NCBI RefSeq assembly: GCF_030697375.1
Contig: NZ_JAUYQD010000004.1
Location: 62,001-126,000 of the forward strand
Origin: Rhodoferax sp.
GTDB taxonomy: Bacteria; Pseudomonadota; Gammaproteobacteria; Burkholderiales; Burkholderiaceae_C
DNA length: 64,000 nt
Direction: 5' to 3'
The notes under the pieces were generated by a model. It did not search any database. It saw nothing but the letters and a program-made list of their open reading frames with translations, and was not told the origin of the DNA. Every line of letters starts with the position of its first letter. The stretch's first letter is position 1. The position numbers and the translations under genes are program-made. This document shows, in pieces, positions 1 through 6,636 of the stretch.

Positions 1-475
1 GGAAGGTGTAGTCGTAGCTTGCGAAACTGCCATAACCACTGTTGGCGTACACCTGTCCGCGGGAGTAGGGATTGGAGGTGTTGCCCGCAATGCCAAGGCT
101 TGTATTTCCGGTGAACACCAGGTAATAGCTGGTGTCTGGTGTGATGGAAACAGGGGACCAGAATACATCTGACCACGTTCCCGCTGTACCGTTGGTGGAC
201 CCACTTGCCAGCATATTTCCGCCGGCATTGGGAAGTGCGTTCCACAGCGAAATCGTCACAGTATCTTGGTTACCGACACCCGCCTGCAACATAATTCCGG
301 CGCCTGAAATATTCGATGCAGCTTGCTGGAACGACTGTGCAAGATTATTTTGTGAAAAGGCTGCCATATGTACTGTGTTGCTTGGAGAGTTTTGGTCAAC
401 CACGTTGGGATCAGCGGCGGCAACGGAACACGCAACAAATAAACAAGATGCAAGCAAGGTCTTCAGCAAGGTCAT
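1..475 (-). CDS. Secreted protein, probably PEP-CTERM type, 3' end beyond window edge
   Basis: The first 158 codons read leftwards from an ATG at 475 and run open off the window edge. A Shine-Dalgarno-like AGGAAA lies 4 bases before the start. Residues 1 to about 21 (MTLLKTLLASCLF...) form a Sec signal peptide ending in SVAAA. The rest is Ser/Thr/Asn/Gly-rich and beta-strand-like, with segments such as TPDTSYYLVFTGNTS and a Tyr/Gly/Ser-rich stretch. That composition is common in extracellular PEP-CTERM proteins of bacteria with exosortases, and the window carries exosortase B. The diagnostic C-terminal PEP-CTERM tail would lie outside the window, so that assignment is inference. The secreted nature is well supported. 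Confidence 0.7.
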   Translation of the reverse strand, partial: MTLLKTLLASCLFVACSVAAADPNVVDQNSPSNTVHMAAFSQNNLAQSFQQAASNISGAGIMLQAGVGNQDTVTISLWNALPNAGGNMLASGSTNGTAGTWSDVFWSPVSITPDTSYYLVFTGNTSLGIAGNTSNPYSRGQVYANSGYGSFASYDYTF

Positions 476-498
476 GGTGGTTTTCCTAAATTATTTCA

Positions 499-519
499 GG
501 CTCGAATCATCTTCGAGCC
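499..519 (-). terminator. Hairpin downstream of the LysR gene
   Basis: A perfect inverted repeat, GGCTCGAA-5 nt-TTCGAGCC, lies 12 bases after the LysR stop codon. On the minus strand it is followed by TGAAATAATTT. The stem is good but the U-tract is weak, so this may be a rho-independent terminator isolating the secreted-protein gene from lysR. Confidence 0.5.
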
Positions 520-530
520 AGTGCGCCATT

Positions 531-1418
531 TCAATAGCCCGTTCGGACTATGGCGCCCGGAGCCTCCTGCACCAGCACCTCGATCAAGGCCTGGATATTG
601 GGTGATTTCGCACCCCGGCGCCACACCAAGTCAATGGGCATGTGGGCATCGCCTTCGGGCAGGGCGTGAATGTGGAGTTGCTCCCGGTCTGGAAAGGTGC
701 TCAGCACGCCACGGGGCACCATCGATACGCCCATCCCGATGGCCACACAACCCAGCATCGCGTGGTAGGAGGTAATTTCAATGGTTTGCGAGGGCGTGTT
801 GCCGCGCTCCAGCAGCCAGGCTTCGAAGCGCGCGCGGTAGGGGCAACCGGGCTCAAAGGCCACCAGATTGATGGGCAGGCCTTGGTTTTGAGGGTCTGCA
901 AATGCCTGTCCGGCACGCGAGACAATGACCAACTCCTCGGAGTACACCGGACAGGCCTCCAAAGGCCCGCTGGCCATCGGGCGGGTGACCAGCGCACCGT
1001 CCAGTTCGCCCGCCAGCACGGCCTTGGCCAAATACTGGGGATTGCCGGTTTTCAGCACCAGCTTGACGTCCGGGTATTGGCGCACATACGCACTCAGCGG
1101 AACGGGCAAGCGCACCGCAGCGGTACTCTCCATAGCCCCCAGGCGCAAAGTCCCGCGTGGCCCCGTGGCATGCAGCGCACCGCACGCCTCGTCGGCCAAG
1201 GCCAACAGGCGATGGGCGTAGTTCAGCAGAGTCTGGCCCGCCGGCAAGAGCTGCAGCCGATTGCCTTCACGGGAAAATAGGCTGACCCCGAGCTTGTCTT
1301 CGAGCTGTCGAATGCGCGTAGTCACATTGGACTGCACACGATGCAATTGTTTGGCTGCGTGGCTGATTCCACCAGCCTCCACAACCGCTTTTAAAATGCG
1401 CAGGTCTTCGAGCTCCAT
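531..1418 (-). CDS. LysR-family transcriptional regulator
   Basis: A 295-residue protein of normal LysR length. The N-terminal winged helix-turn-helix is clear (MELEDLRILKAVVEAGG, then SHAAKQLHRVQSNVTTRIRQLE), followed by a periplasmic-binding-protein-like effector domain from about residue 85. I place the start at the ATG at 1418, preceded by AAAGAGAAT; an upstream in-frame ATG at 1442 would add eight residues that the family lacks. It is divergent from the DUF1330 gene at 1533, the usual LysR layout, so that gene is the most likely target. The effector is unknown. An inverted repeat at 1458-1470 lies in the shared intergenic region. Confidence 0.9.
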   Translation of the reverse strand: MELEDLRILKAVVEAGGISHAAKQLHRVQSNVTTRIRQLEDKLGVSLFSREGNRLQLLPAGQTLLNYAHRLLALADEACGALHATGPRGTLRLGAMESTAAVRLPVPLSAYVRQYPDVKLVLKTGNPQYLAKAVLAGELDGALVTRPMASGPLEACPVYSEELVIVSRAGQAFADPQNQGLPINLVAFEPGCPYRARFEAWLLERGNTPSQTIEITSYHAMLGCVAIGMGVSMVPRGVLSTFPDREQLHIHALPEGDAHMPIDLVWRRGAKSPNIQALIEVLVQEAPGAIVRTGY

Positions 1419-1457
1419 ATTCTCTTTTTCAGATGAAAACAATCACAATTATTCACT

Positions 1458-1470
1458 ATTCAAGATGAAT
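1458..1470. promoter_or_regulatory. Possible LysR operator (inverted repeat)
   Basis: ATTCA-AGA-TGAAT lies in the 114-bp gap between the divergent LysR and DUF1330 genes, within an AT-rich stretch. Placement and symmetry suit a LysR binding site. The arms are only 5 bp, so chance is not excluded. Confidence 0.35.
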
Positions 1471-1532
1471 TATTGCGAATAAAGTGCCCTTTCTGGTTAG
1501 ACAAATCAACTCCACTTGCGAAGGGGCACGGC

Positions 1533-1820
1533 ATGGCAAAAGGGTATTGGATGGTTCGGGTGACGGTTCACAATGCGCAGGACTACCCTGCTTATCTGGC
1601 TGCGGCGCGGCCCGCATTCGAGAAATTCGGCGCGAAATTTCTGGTGCGTGGCGGAGCCAACGAATGCATGGAGGGGAACGCCCGTGAGCGCAATGTCGTT
1701 GTGGAGTTTGCCGACCTGCCGACGGCCCACGCGTGTTACCAAAGCCCAGAATACCAACAGGCCAAAGCGATACGGCAACGCACGGCCGAGACGGATTTCA
1801 CCATCGTCGAAGGCGTTTAG
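1533..1820 (+). CDS. DUF1330 domain protein
   Basis: A 95-residue protein starting MAKGYWMVRVTVHN, with the features of the DUF1330 dimeric alpha-beta barrel family: Y/W near the start, DYPAYLAAARPAFEKFGAKFLVRGG, ERNVVVEF, and YQSPEYQQAKAIRQ. The start at 1533 has an AAGGGG Shine-Dalgarno and fits the family; an upstream in-frame ATG would add a tail not seen in relatives. The function of DUF1330 proteins is unknown. Divergence from a LysR regulator suggests inducible expression. Confidence 0.85.
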   Translation: MAKGYWMVRVTVHNAQDYPAYLAAARPAFEKFGAKFLVRGGANECMEGNARERNVVVEFADLPTAHACYQSPEYQQAKAIRQRTAETDFTIVEGV

Positions 1821-1887
1821 TAGCGGAATCACCGGCGGCGGTTGCAGGTGGGCCGGCGCCTTGCGCCACAAGCACGATACTCACGCC

Positions 1888-2289
1888 ATGGCCACCAGCA
1901 AATCACACACCTTAAACAAAGCACTGGCATCAAAAATTGCCCAGCAAAAAACCCTTGCGCCTGAATTTCTCCCCAAGACGCGATGGTGCGCACGCGTGGT
2001 ACTGGCCATTGCGTCGGGCACGGATGTAGAGGAGTCGGTCTCCGTGTTGAAGGCCGGAATGGGAAGCAACTGGTCGCCTATCGCAGCATTCCAGTTCATG
2101 TCCGGCAAACAAGCCCTGTTTTCCGCGGAGTGTGCAGACGGTAGTGAGAAAGCATCTTTGCTCCTGGCGCAGGGGATTGCCGAGGCCGTCTTCCATGAGG
2201 CGGGGAACGCCAAGCTCAGTTATCCAGCCCTGCAAGCCCTGGCCGCGAAACATGCGCAACGGCTCGACATCGCGGCCAAGGCTAACTGA
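1888..2289 (+). CDS. Hypothetical protein
   Basis: An open frame of 133 codons starting MATSKSHTLNKALASKIAQQ. It has no signal peptide or membrane segment and no motif I recognise. The middle (TRWCARVVLAIASGTDVEESVSVLKAGMGS) and the Ala-rich helical C-terminus look like a small folded soluble protein. The downstream part has no competing frame of similar quality. No good Shine-Dalgarno is visible before the ATG, and the frame stays open further upstream, so the start is uncertain. The gene lies just before the accessory patch. Confidence 0.55.
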   Translation: MATSKSHTLNKALASKIAQQKTLAPEFLPKTRWCARVVLAIASGTDVEESVSVLKAGMGSNWSPIAAFQFMSGKQALFSAECADGSEKASLLLAQGIAEAVFHEAGNAKLSYPALQALAAKHAQRLDIAAKAN

Positions 2290-2314
2290 TTGGGTTCAAT
2301 TGCTCTGAGCAAAC

Positions 2315-2363
2315 GCTATTTATTTAATAGCATCTCACGCAAAGTACATGCGGGCTAGAGGCC
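2315..2363 (+). repeat. 48-bp dispersed repeat, copy 1
   Basis: Matches the family pattern GCTAT-N7-ATAGC, then ACGCA, then GGGCTAGAGGCC at the same spacing as the other copies. Intergenic. Confidence 0.75.
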
Positions 2364-2452
2364 GAAATGACGGGTGAATTCGGGGCAGAAGCCGCGTTGG
2401 CGCGCAAAGACGCTGAATAAACGCTGGATCAAATGGATTTATGCGATTAATC

Positions 2453-2501
2453 GGGCTGTAGCCCTTATGGAATATGCGCAGGCAGCTATGGAATACATAG
2501 C
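2453..2501 (-). repeat. 48-bp dispersed repeat, copy 2
   Basis: Reverse-oriented copy. Read on the minus strand it gives GCTAT-N7-ATAGCTGCCTGCGCATATT and then AAGGGCTACAGCCC. It is one of the best matches to the family and, with copy 1, forms an inverted pair 89 bp apart. Confidence 0.8.
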
Positions 2502-2673
2502 AATTTGCGTTCAGCCGCATGGCATGCTGGGCTATAGTTCTGACCCAATGAAACGCCGAATGAAGTGAACTCGACGTTGACCAAATTTCGCCAAGATAGG
2601 CGACAGGGTTCAAAGGGATGGAAATGACATCAATTTCTAATGAAATTGACCGCCAACGCCGGGCGCACCTGAT

Positions 2674-2737
2674 ACCCAACGCAGAAATGAGCGGCCTGCG
2701 CGAAAAGCCGCGCAGGCCGCTCATTTCTGCGTTGGGT
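2674..2737. repeat. 64-bp near-perfect palindrome with attC-like ends
   Basis: Two 29-bp arms (2674-2702 and 2709-2737) are perfectly complementary around a 6-nt loop, AAAAGC. The outer ends read ACCCAAC and GTTGGGT, which fit the integron attC core consensus RYYYAAC / GTTRRRY, and the length is in the attC range. It sits about 20 bp after the stop codon of the minus-strand gene 2757-3326, as an attC would follow its cassette gene. Against this, the extrahelical bases that give real attC sites strand polarity are missing and no second attC was found. A strong stem without a U-tract (a terminator or REP-like element) is the alternative. Confidence 0.6.
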
Positions 2738-2756
2738 TAGCTATTCGTTCACACGC

Positions 2757-3326
2757 TCATATGGCCTTTGAGGTGTCTTGTTTCATTCCCGCAATAGTCT
2801 TCTTTAGGTCGCAATTCTGGACCGAAATATCAACGTACTTCGGAGCCTTATCACCGTGGTAGAGGAACATACCTCCGCCATTCGCAAACCTGCCGCGCCC
2901 GAATTCATTCGGGTCAATGCGCTCGTACTCCGTAGACGGCGGGTGTTTCCCATAGAGCGGGAGACCTTGCAATGCCATCGCCGAGACCATATAGAGCAAC
3001 ACGCCATCCTCTTTCGTCTCCCCCAGATCACTTCCCGCAAATCGGTCCGCTACCTCCGCCCAAGTGGAATCAATAGCCCGCAGTTGCCCGTATGCCTGTG
3101 CTGCGGCATCACGTATCGGCATCCGTTTATCCCGCGTCAGAATCCAATTGCGCTGTTTGAGTATTGGCCAGAAAAAGCACAATATGCTAAGAACTGCACA
3201 CACGCCAGACGCCCAAAGTAGTATTGGCCCCCAATGTTCATGCCCTTTCGTCCAAATCATTGACAGCCTGGTCACCGCGAACGTAACAGCGAGACTGAGA
3301 AGTCCCCAGCAGGTATTAGCCCACAT
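2757..3326 (-). CDS. Hypothetical membrane protein
   Basis: A 189-residue protein with a strong GGAGGAG Shine-Dalgarno before its ATG. The N-terminus carries two hydrophobic segments (about residues 4-22 and 33-55) separated by a short hydrophilic loop, followed by a soluble domain of about 130 residues that includes a Gly-rich stretch (NEFGRGRFANGGGMFLYHG). I recognise no family. Its base composition is more AT-rich than the flanking chromosome, and the 64-bp palindrome lies just beyond its stop codon. Both facts suggest an acquired gene. Confidence 0.65.
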   Translation of the reverse strand: MWANTCWGLLSLAVTFAVTRLSMIWTKGHEHWGPILLWASGVCAVLSILCFFWPILKQRNWILTRDKRMPIRDAAAQAYGQLRAIDSTWAEVADRFAGSDLGETKEDGVLLYMVSAMALQGLPLYGKHPPSTEYERIDPNEFGRGRFANGGGMFLYHGDKAPKYVDISVQNCDLKKTIAGMKQDTSKAI

Positions 3327-3463
3327 TCCCGTTTCTCCTCCACATGCAAGGCAGAAATCTTACTCTCACTTGCTACCACACCCCCAGCCCAGCAGCCCAC
3401 CGGCCATGGAGGTCTTCGTCTGAATGGACCCAGTATCATTGTTGTCTTTGAATGGAGCTAAGC

Positions 3464-3784
3464 ATGGCCGATGCAAATACCGAACTGAAACAGTTAGCCA
3501 TCCGAGTAGCAAATGCCATTCAGGGCCGTCAACTTGCAGCGAAGAAAGAGCTTCAAGAAATTGAGGCGAAGGCTTTTGAAATAAAGGCCATGCTTGAGTC
3601 TGGAAACTTCGCCAGAGAGCGCTCTTGCAATTTTGTCCCTTCAGTCAGTGGTGAGTACCAATGTCCGGTTTGTTGGGTAGAACGTGAGCAGAAGTCCAAT
3701 CTTCGTTCGGTCAGCAACCCAGACTCCCAAGATGACAACTTTACGTGTCCAGAGTGCGGGATTGATTTTGCCTTTACTCCATAG
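3464..3784 (+). CDS. Small zinc-ribbon-like protein
   Basis: A 106-residue protein starting MADANTELKQLAIRV, with GGAG 6 bases before the ATG. Residues 1 to about 50 form a helical, probably coiled-coil segment (QLAAKKELQEIEAKAFEIKAML). The C-terminus has two CxxC knuckles, QCPVCW and TCPECG, about 32 residues apart, a treble-clef or zinc-ribbon arrangement. Function is unknown. It is AT-richer than its neighbours and lies in the accessory patch. An ATG 12 bases upstream is possible but less well placed relative to the Shine-Dalgarno. Confidence 0.65.
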   Translation: MADANTELKQLAIRVANAIQGRQLAAKKELQEIEAKAFEIKAMLESGNFARERSCNFVPSVSGEYQCPVCWVEREQKSNLRSVSNPDSQDDNFTCPECGIDFAFTP

Positions 3785-3829
3785 CTCCATGGCTCCCCCC
3801 CAATCGGGCTAGTCAACGACTTCTAACTG

Positions 3830-4175
3830 TGGCCCCCTGCACCACCCACCATGCGGGTCCGCAGTGCGCAGAAAAATCCAGTTGGCATGCTCGACGAAGT
3901 CTTTCCTTGCCGTATAGCCTCGCACCTTGCACCGCAGGTTTTTTCGCTACGCAATCTTTGCTCCTTTTGCCATGTGCTGGACACGGCCTTCGTAACGTCT
4001 GGGATTTGGGACATCTAGCGGTTGATGAAAGTCCATGCATTTTTCCTTGATAGCACACACGCCGTCTGATCCACTCGTCCAGTTCAGGGACGGGCTGGTC
4101 ATACTGGCAGATGCCGCAGTACGCCGCCCCCCGAAGGTATTGCCCCAGTTTGCGCAACCGACCAATTCGCCGTTA
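3830..4175 (-). pseudogene. Decayed fragment resembling a group II intron reverse transcriptase/maturase
   Basis: On the minus strand from about 4175 to 4056 the frame reads LGQYLRG, then QYDQPVPELDEWIRRRV. The LDEWIRRR block and the preceding QYLRG are typical of the C-terminal (thumb/maturase) part of group II intron-encoded proteins. The frame breaks after this block, and neither the expected continuation nor the catalytic YADD region is present. Downstream to 3830 one frame gives GYTARKDFVEHANWIF and similar sequence that I cannot assign. No start or upstream maturase is present, so this is a remnant. The identification rests on about 40 residues. No other gene is visible at 3785-4230. 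Confidence 0.5.
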
Positions 4176-4196
4176 AACAGCATCACATCTTGCAAC

Positions 4197-4224
4197 TTGA
4201 CTTGCCAAAATCCATAAATACAAT
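4197..4224 (+). promoter_or_regulatory. brnTA promoter
   Basis: TTGACT (4197-4202), a 16-bp spacer and TACAAT (4219-4224) make a good sigma-70 promoter ending only 6 bp before the brnT ATG, so the transcript would be nearly leaderless. The arms ATAC/GTAT (4218-4221 and 4229-4232) overlap the -10 and start and could form an operator for BrnA autoregulation. That part is inference. Confidence 0.6.
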
Positions 4225-4230
4225 GTACGT

Positions 4231-4518
4231 ATGATTAAGTTCGAATGGGATGAGTCCAAAGCCGCTACAAATCTCAAGAAACATCAAATTTCCTTTGAGG
4301 AAGCCAAGTCGATTTTCTTCGACGAATTTGGCGTTCAGTTCTTCGACGATGCGCACTCATCCGACGAAGAGCGCTTCCTGATGCTGGGAATGAGTTCGGA
4401 GGCCAAGTTGCTCATCGTCTGTCATTGCGAGCGCGAGCATGGTGCCGTTATTCGCATCATTTCGGCACGCAAAGCAACCAAGCGCGAAAGCGCGTTCTAT
4501 CGAGGTGGCCACACATGA
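4231..4518 (+). CDS. brnT: BrnT-family toxin
   Basis: A 95-residue protein with the BrnT (DUF497) layout: FEWDESKAATNLKKHQISFEEAKSIFFDE at the N-terminus, EERFLMLGMS in the middle and IRIISARKATKRESAFY at the end. BrnT is a RelE-like ribonuclease that inhibits translation and is neutralised by BrnA. The stop codon overlaps the brnA start (ATGA), so the two are translationally coupled. The length is normal and the conserved His, Glu and Arg positions are present, so it looks intact. Confidence 0.92.
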   Translation: MIKFEWDESKAATNLKKHQISFEEAKSIFFDEFGVQFFDDAHSSDEERFLMLGMSSEAKLLIVCHCEREHGAVIRIISARKATKRESAFYRGGHT

Positions 4519-4739
4519 AAGCAGAATACGATCTCTCCAAACTGAAGTCTCGCAAGAATCCCTATGCCTCCAAGCTGAAGAAGCCCGTCACCATGCGGCT
4601 GTCAGAAGATGTTGTGGAGTATTTCAAGGGAATGGCCAATGAGGTCGGCGTCCCATACCAGAGTCTCATTAATTTGTACCTGCGCGACTGTCTTGCCAAT
4701 AGCCGAAAAGTGCAAATCAATTGGCCCCAAGCTGTTTAA
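4515..4739 (+). CDS. brnA: BrnA-family antitoxin
   Basis: A 74-residue protein, MKAEYDLSKLKSRKNPYASKLKKPVTMRLSEDVVEYFK. Basic N-terminal residues are followed by a ribbon-helix-helix segment (VTMRLSEDVVEYFKGMANEVGVPYQSLINLYLRDC). BrnA binds BrnT and represses the brnTA promoter. The start overlaps the brnT stop by four bases. Length and sequence are typical of an intact type II antitoxin. Confidence 0.9.
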   Translation: MKAEYDLSKLKSRKNPYASKLKKPVTMRLSEDVVEYFKGMANEVGVPYQSLINLYLRDCLANSRKVQINWPQAV

Positions 4740-4831
4740 TTTCACGTTGAACATCTGCTGTCCAAAAGACTGCTGGAAGTGATCGCCACACAAGCAGCAC
4801 CTGTCTACGGCTCCAATCACCCTCGGCAAAC

Positions 4832-4880
4832 GCTATCTATTAAATAGCTGTTCACGCAATACCTACGTGGGCTACAGGCC
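4832..4880 (+). repeat. 48-bp dispersed repeat, copy 3
   Basis: GCTAT-N7-ATAGCTG, then CACGCA, then GGGCTACAGGCC. It lies between the convergent brnA and WYL genes and ends about 10 bp from the WYL stop codon. The rest of 4740-4890 shows nothing. Confidence 0.8.
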
Positions 4881-4890
4881 AAAATAGCCC

Positions 4891-5850
4891 TCAATCCAAA
4901 GGCAAACCCGCCAGCCGCACCAACCGCCTGGCGCAGTCCTCCAGCGCACCGCGCAGTTCAGGCGGCTCCACCACTTCAAAGTCAAAGGACAGCCGCGCCA
5001 ACTGGCGGGCGAACCAAGGCAGGTCGTCGGCCTGGCTGTAGAGCATGACGGCGTCTCCCAGGGGGTGGAAGACGCCGATGGCATCGAACAACTCGGCGCG
5101 GGCGCGGGCCATGGTGGTCTGCAGGCGCACGGTGATGGCGTGCGCCCTGGGCAGGGTGGCCAGGCCCAGGGCGAGGTGGCGCACGGCGTCGAAGTCAAAC
5201 GGGGGTAGGAACGTGGTCGTCAGCGGCGTGAGGGACGCGATGCGGTCCAGCCGGAACGAGCGCAGGCCCCGGCGCAGGTGGCAGTGGCCCACCGCATACC
5301 AGCGCCCGCTGCGCCAGGCCAGGCCATAGCAATCGAAGTCGCGCTCGGTGGTCTGCTCATCGGCGGCGCGGTAGTGCAGGTGCACCCGGTAGCGCTGCTC
5401 GGCGGCGGTGCTCATCTCCAGCAGGCGTTCGCTGTGCAGGTGGGCCACGGGCTGCGACAGCTCCAGTTGCACTGCGGTGGAGACGGCGCGCAACTTGCCG
5501 CGCAAGGCGGGCGGCATCACCCGCTCCAGCTTGGCCTGGGCGCTGTGGGCGCCCGCCACGGTGTCGGACAGCCCCAGTTGTTTGGCAAACAGCAGGCCCA
5601 CCGACAGGGCCACCGCCTCGGGGTCGGTGAGCATCAGCGGCGGCAGCTTGGCACCGGGCATCAGCCGGTAGGCGCCGTAGCGCCCCCGCAGCGATTGCAC
5701 GGGCACGCCCAGGCTTTGCAGTTTGGTGACGTAGCGGCGCAGGGTGCGGGCATCCACCTCCAGCGTGCGCGCCAGCTCGGGGCCGGTGCGCTCGTCGGCA
5801 TTTTGCAAAAGCTCCAGCAGGGCCAGTACGCGGGTGGTGGGAGAAGGCAT
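4891..5850 (-). CDS. WYL-domain transcriptional regulator (YafY type)
   Basis: A 319-residue protein. An N-terminal winged HTH (residues 5-60: TRVLALLELLQNADERTGPELARTLEVDARTLRRYVTKLQ) is followed by a WYL domain (about 140-215, including GLAWRSGRWYAVGHCHLRRGLRSFRLDRI) and a C-terminal WCX-like region. WYL regulators sense small ligands or nucleic acid and control catabolic, stress or defence genes. It is divergent from the LysE-type exporter, and a perfect 14-bp-arm inverted repeat starts 23 bp upstream of its start codon, the obvious place for autoregulation and control of the exporter. Very GC-rich. Confidence 0.9.
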   Translation of the reverse strand: MPSPTTRVLALLELLQNADERTGPELARTLEVDARTLRRYVTKLQSLGVPVQSLRGRYGAYRLMPGAKLPPLMLTDPEAVALSVGLLFAKQLGLSDTVAGAHSAQAKLERVMPPALRGKLRAVSTAVQLELSQPVAHLHSERLLEMSTAAEQRYRVHLHYRAADEQTTERDFDCYGLAWRSGRWYAVGHCHLRRGLRSFRLDRIASLTPLTTTFLPPFDFDAVRHLALGLATLPRAHAITVRLQTTMARARAELFDAIGVFHPLGDAVMLYSQADDLPWFARQLARLSFDFEVVEPPELRGALEDCARRLVRLAGLPLD

Positions 5851-5873
5851 GGGTCAAGTGTAGGGCGAGGTAC

Positions 5874-5906
5874 TTTCAATGCGGACAGATAGTGTCCGCA
5901 TTGAAA
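5874..5906. promoter_or_regulatory. Operator-like palindrome between the WYL regulator and the exporter
   Basis: TTTCAATGCGGACA-GATAG-TGTCCGCATTGAAA, two perfect 14-bp arms with a 5-nt centre, lies in the 105-bp divergent gap. Such length and perfection are unlikely by chance, and the position suits the WYL protein as the binding regulator (inference). Confidence 0.75.
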
Positions 5907-5955
5907 CCTATATTTCCTGCCAGGCCTCTGCGGTGGAGGCTACAAGGAGACAAAC

Positions 5956-6615
5956 ATGACGATGGACACTTTGCTTTTGACCCACACCAGCCACCTTTGG
6001 CTGTTCAGCCTGATGGTGTTCGGCATCATTGCCCTGCCGGGCATGGACATGGCCTATGTGGTGGCCAGTGCGCTGGCGGGCGGGCGCAGGCTGGGGCTGG
6101 CGGCGGTGGCAGGCATTGTGGGCGGTGGCGTCGTGCACGTGGCCATGGCCACGCTGGGCTTGGGCCTGCTGCTGGCGCTGTACCCCTGGGCTTTCAACGC
6201 CCTGCTGCTGGCGGGCTCGCTCTACATTGCCTGGATCGGCTGGAGCCTGTGGCGGGGCGCGGCGGCCTTGGGGGAGGTGGGCACAGTGCCTCGCCTCACG
6301 GCGCGGCAGACCTTTTGGCGCGGCGCCCTGTCGTGCCTGATGAACCCCAAGGCTTATGTGTTCATGGTGGCGGTGTTTCCGCAGTTTGTGCGCCCCGAGT
6401 ACGGCCCGCTGGGGGTGCAGGCGGTGCTGATGGGCTTGATCATCGCGCTGACACAAGTCCTGGTGTACGGCGCCTTTGCCTACGGCGCGGGCGCGCTACA
6501 GCAGTGGCTGCGCGGCAACCCTCGCGCCCAGGTCCGCCTGGGGCGCGCCGTGGGGCTGCTGCTCATGCTTGCCGCCCTGTGGACCGGCTGGAACGGCTGG
6601 CGCCTGCTGGCCTGA
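5956..6615 (+). CDS. LysE/RhtB-family amino-acid exporter
   Basis: A 219-residue polytopic membrane protein with about six hydrophobic segments. The LysE-family signature near the N-terminus is LPGMDMAYVVASALAGGRRLGLAAVAGIVGG (the family usually has PGP at this point; here it is PGM). The mid-protein motif is FWRGALSCLMNPKAYVFMVAVFPQFV. Members export amino acids or their derivatives across the inner membrane; the substrate cannot be told. The start has AAGGAG 6 bases upstream. It is divergent from the WYL regulator and probably controlled through the palindrome between them. Confidence 0.88.
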   Translation: MTMDTLLLTHTSHLWLFSLMVFGIIALPGMDMAYVVASALAGGRRLGLAAVAGIVGGGVVHVAMATLGLGLLLALYPWAFNALLLAGSLYIAWIGWSLWRGAAALGEVGTVPRLTARQTFWRGALSCLMNPKAYVFMVAVFPQFVRPEYGPLGVQAVLMGLIIALTQVLVYGAFAYGAGALQQWLRGNPRAQVRLGRAVGLLLMLAALWTGWNGWRLLA

Positions 6616-6636
6616 GGGGGGCCGCGTGCGGGCAGC

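Larger units (their letters stand above)
2290..2756. other. Gene-free stretch of repeats and hairpins
   Basis: No convincing coding frame lies here. It holds two copies of the 48-bp dispersed repeat in opposite orientation (2315-2363 and 2453-2501), a hairpin TCAATTTC-TAAT-GAAATTGA (2630-2649), and the large palindrome at 2674-2737. Sequence at 2364-2452 and 2502-2629 gave nothing recognisable. Confidence 0.6.

Noticed and set aside
2335..2724. Possible 129-residue minus-strand protein
   Set aside because: It spans two repeat copies and the large palindrome and has no motif or ribosome site.
2674..2737. A functional chromosomal integron
   Set aside because: No integron integrase, no attI and no second attC were found; only the single palindrome is reported as attC-like.
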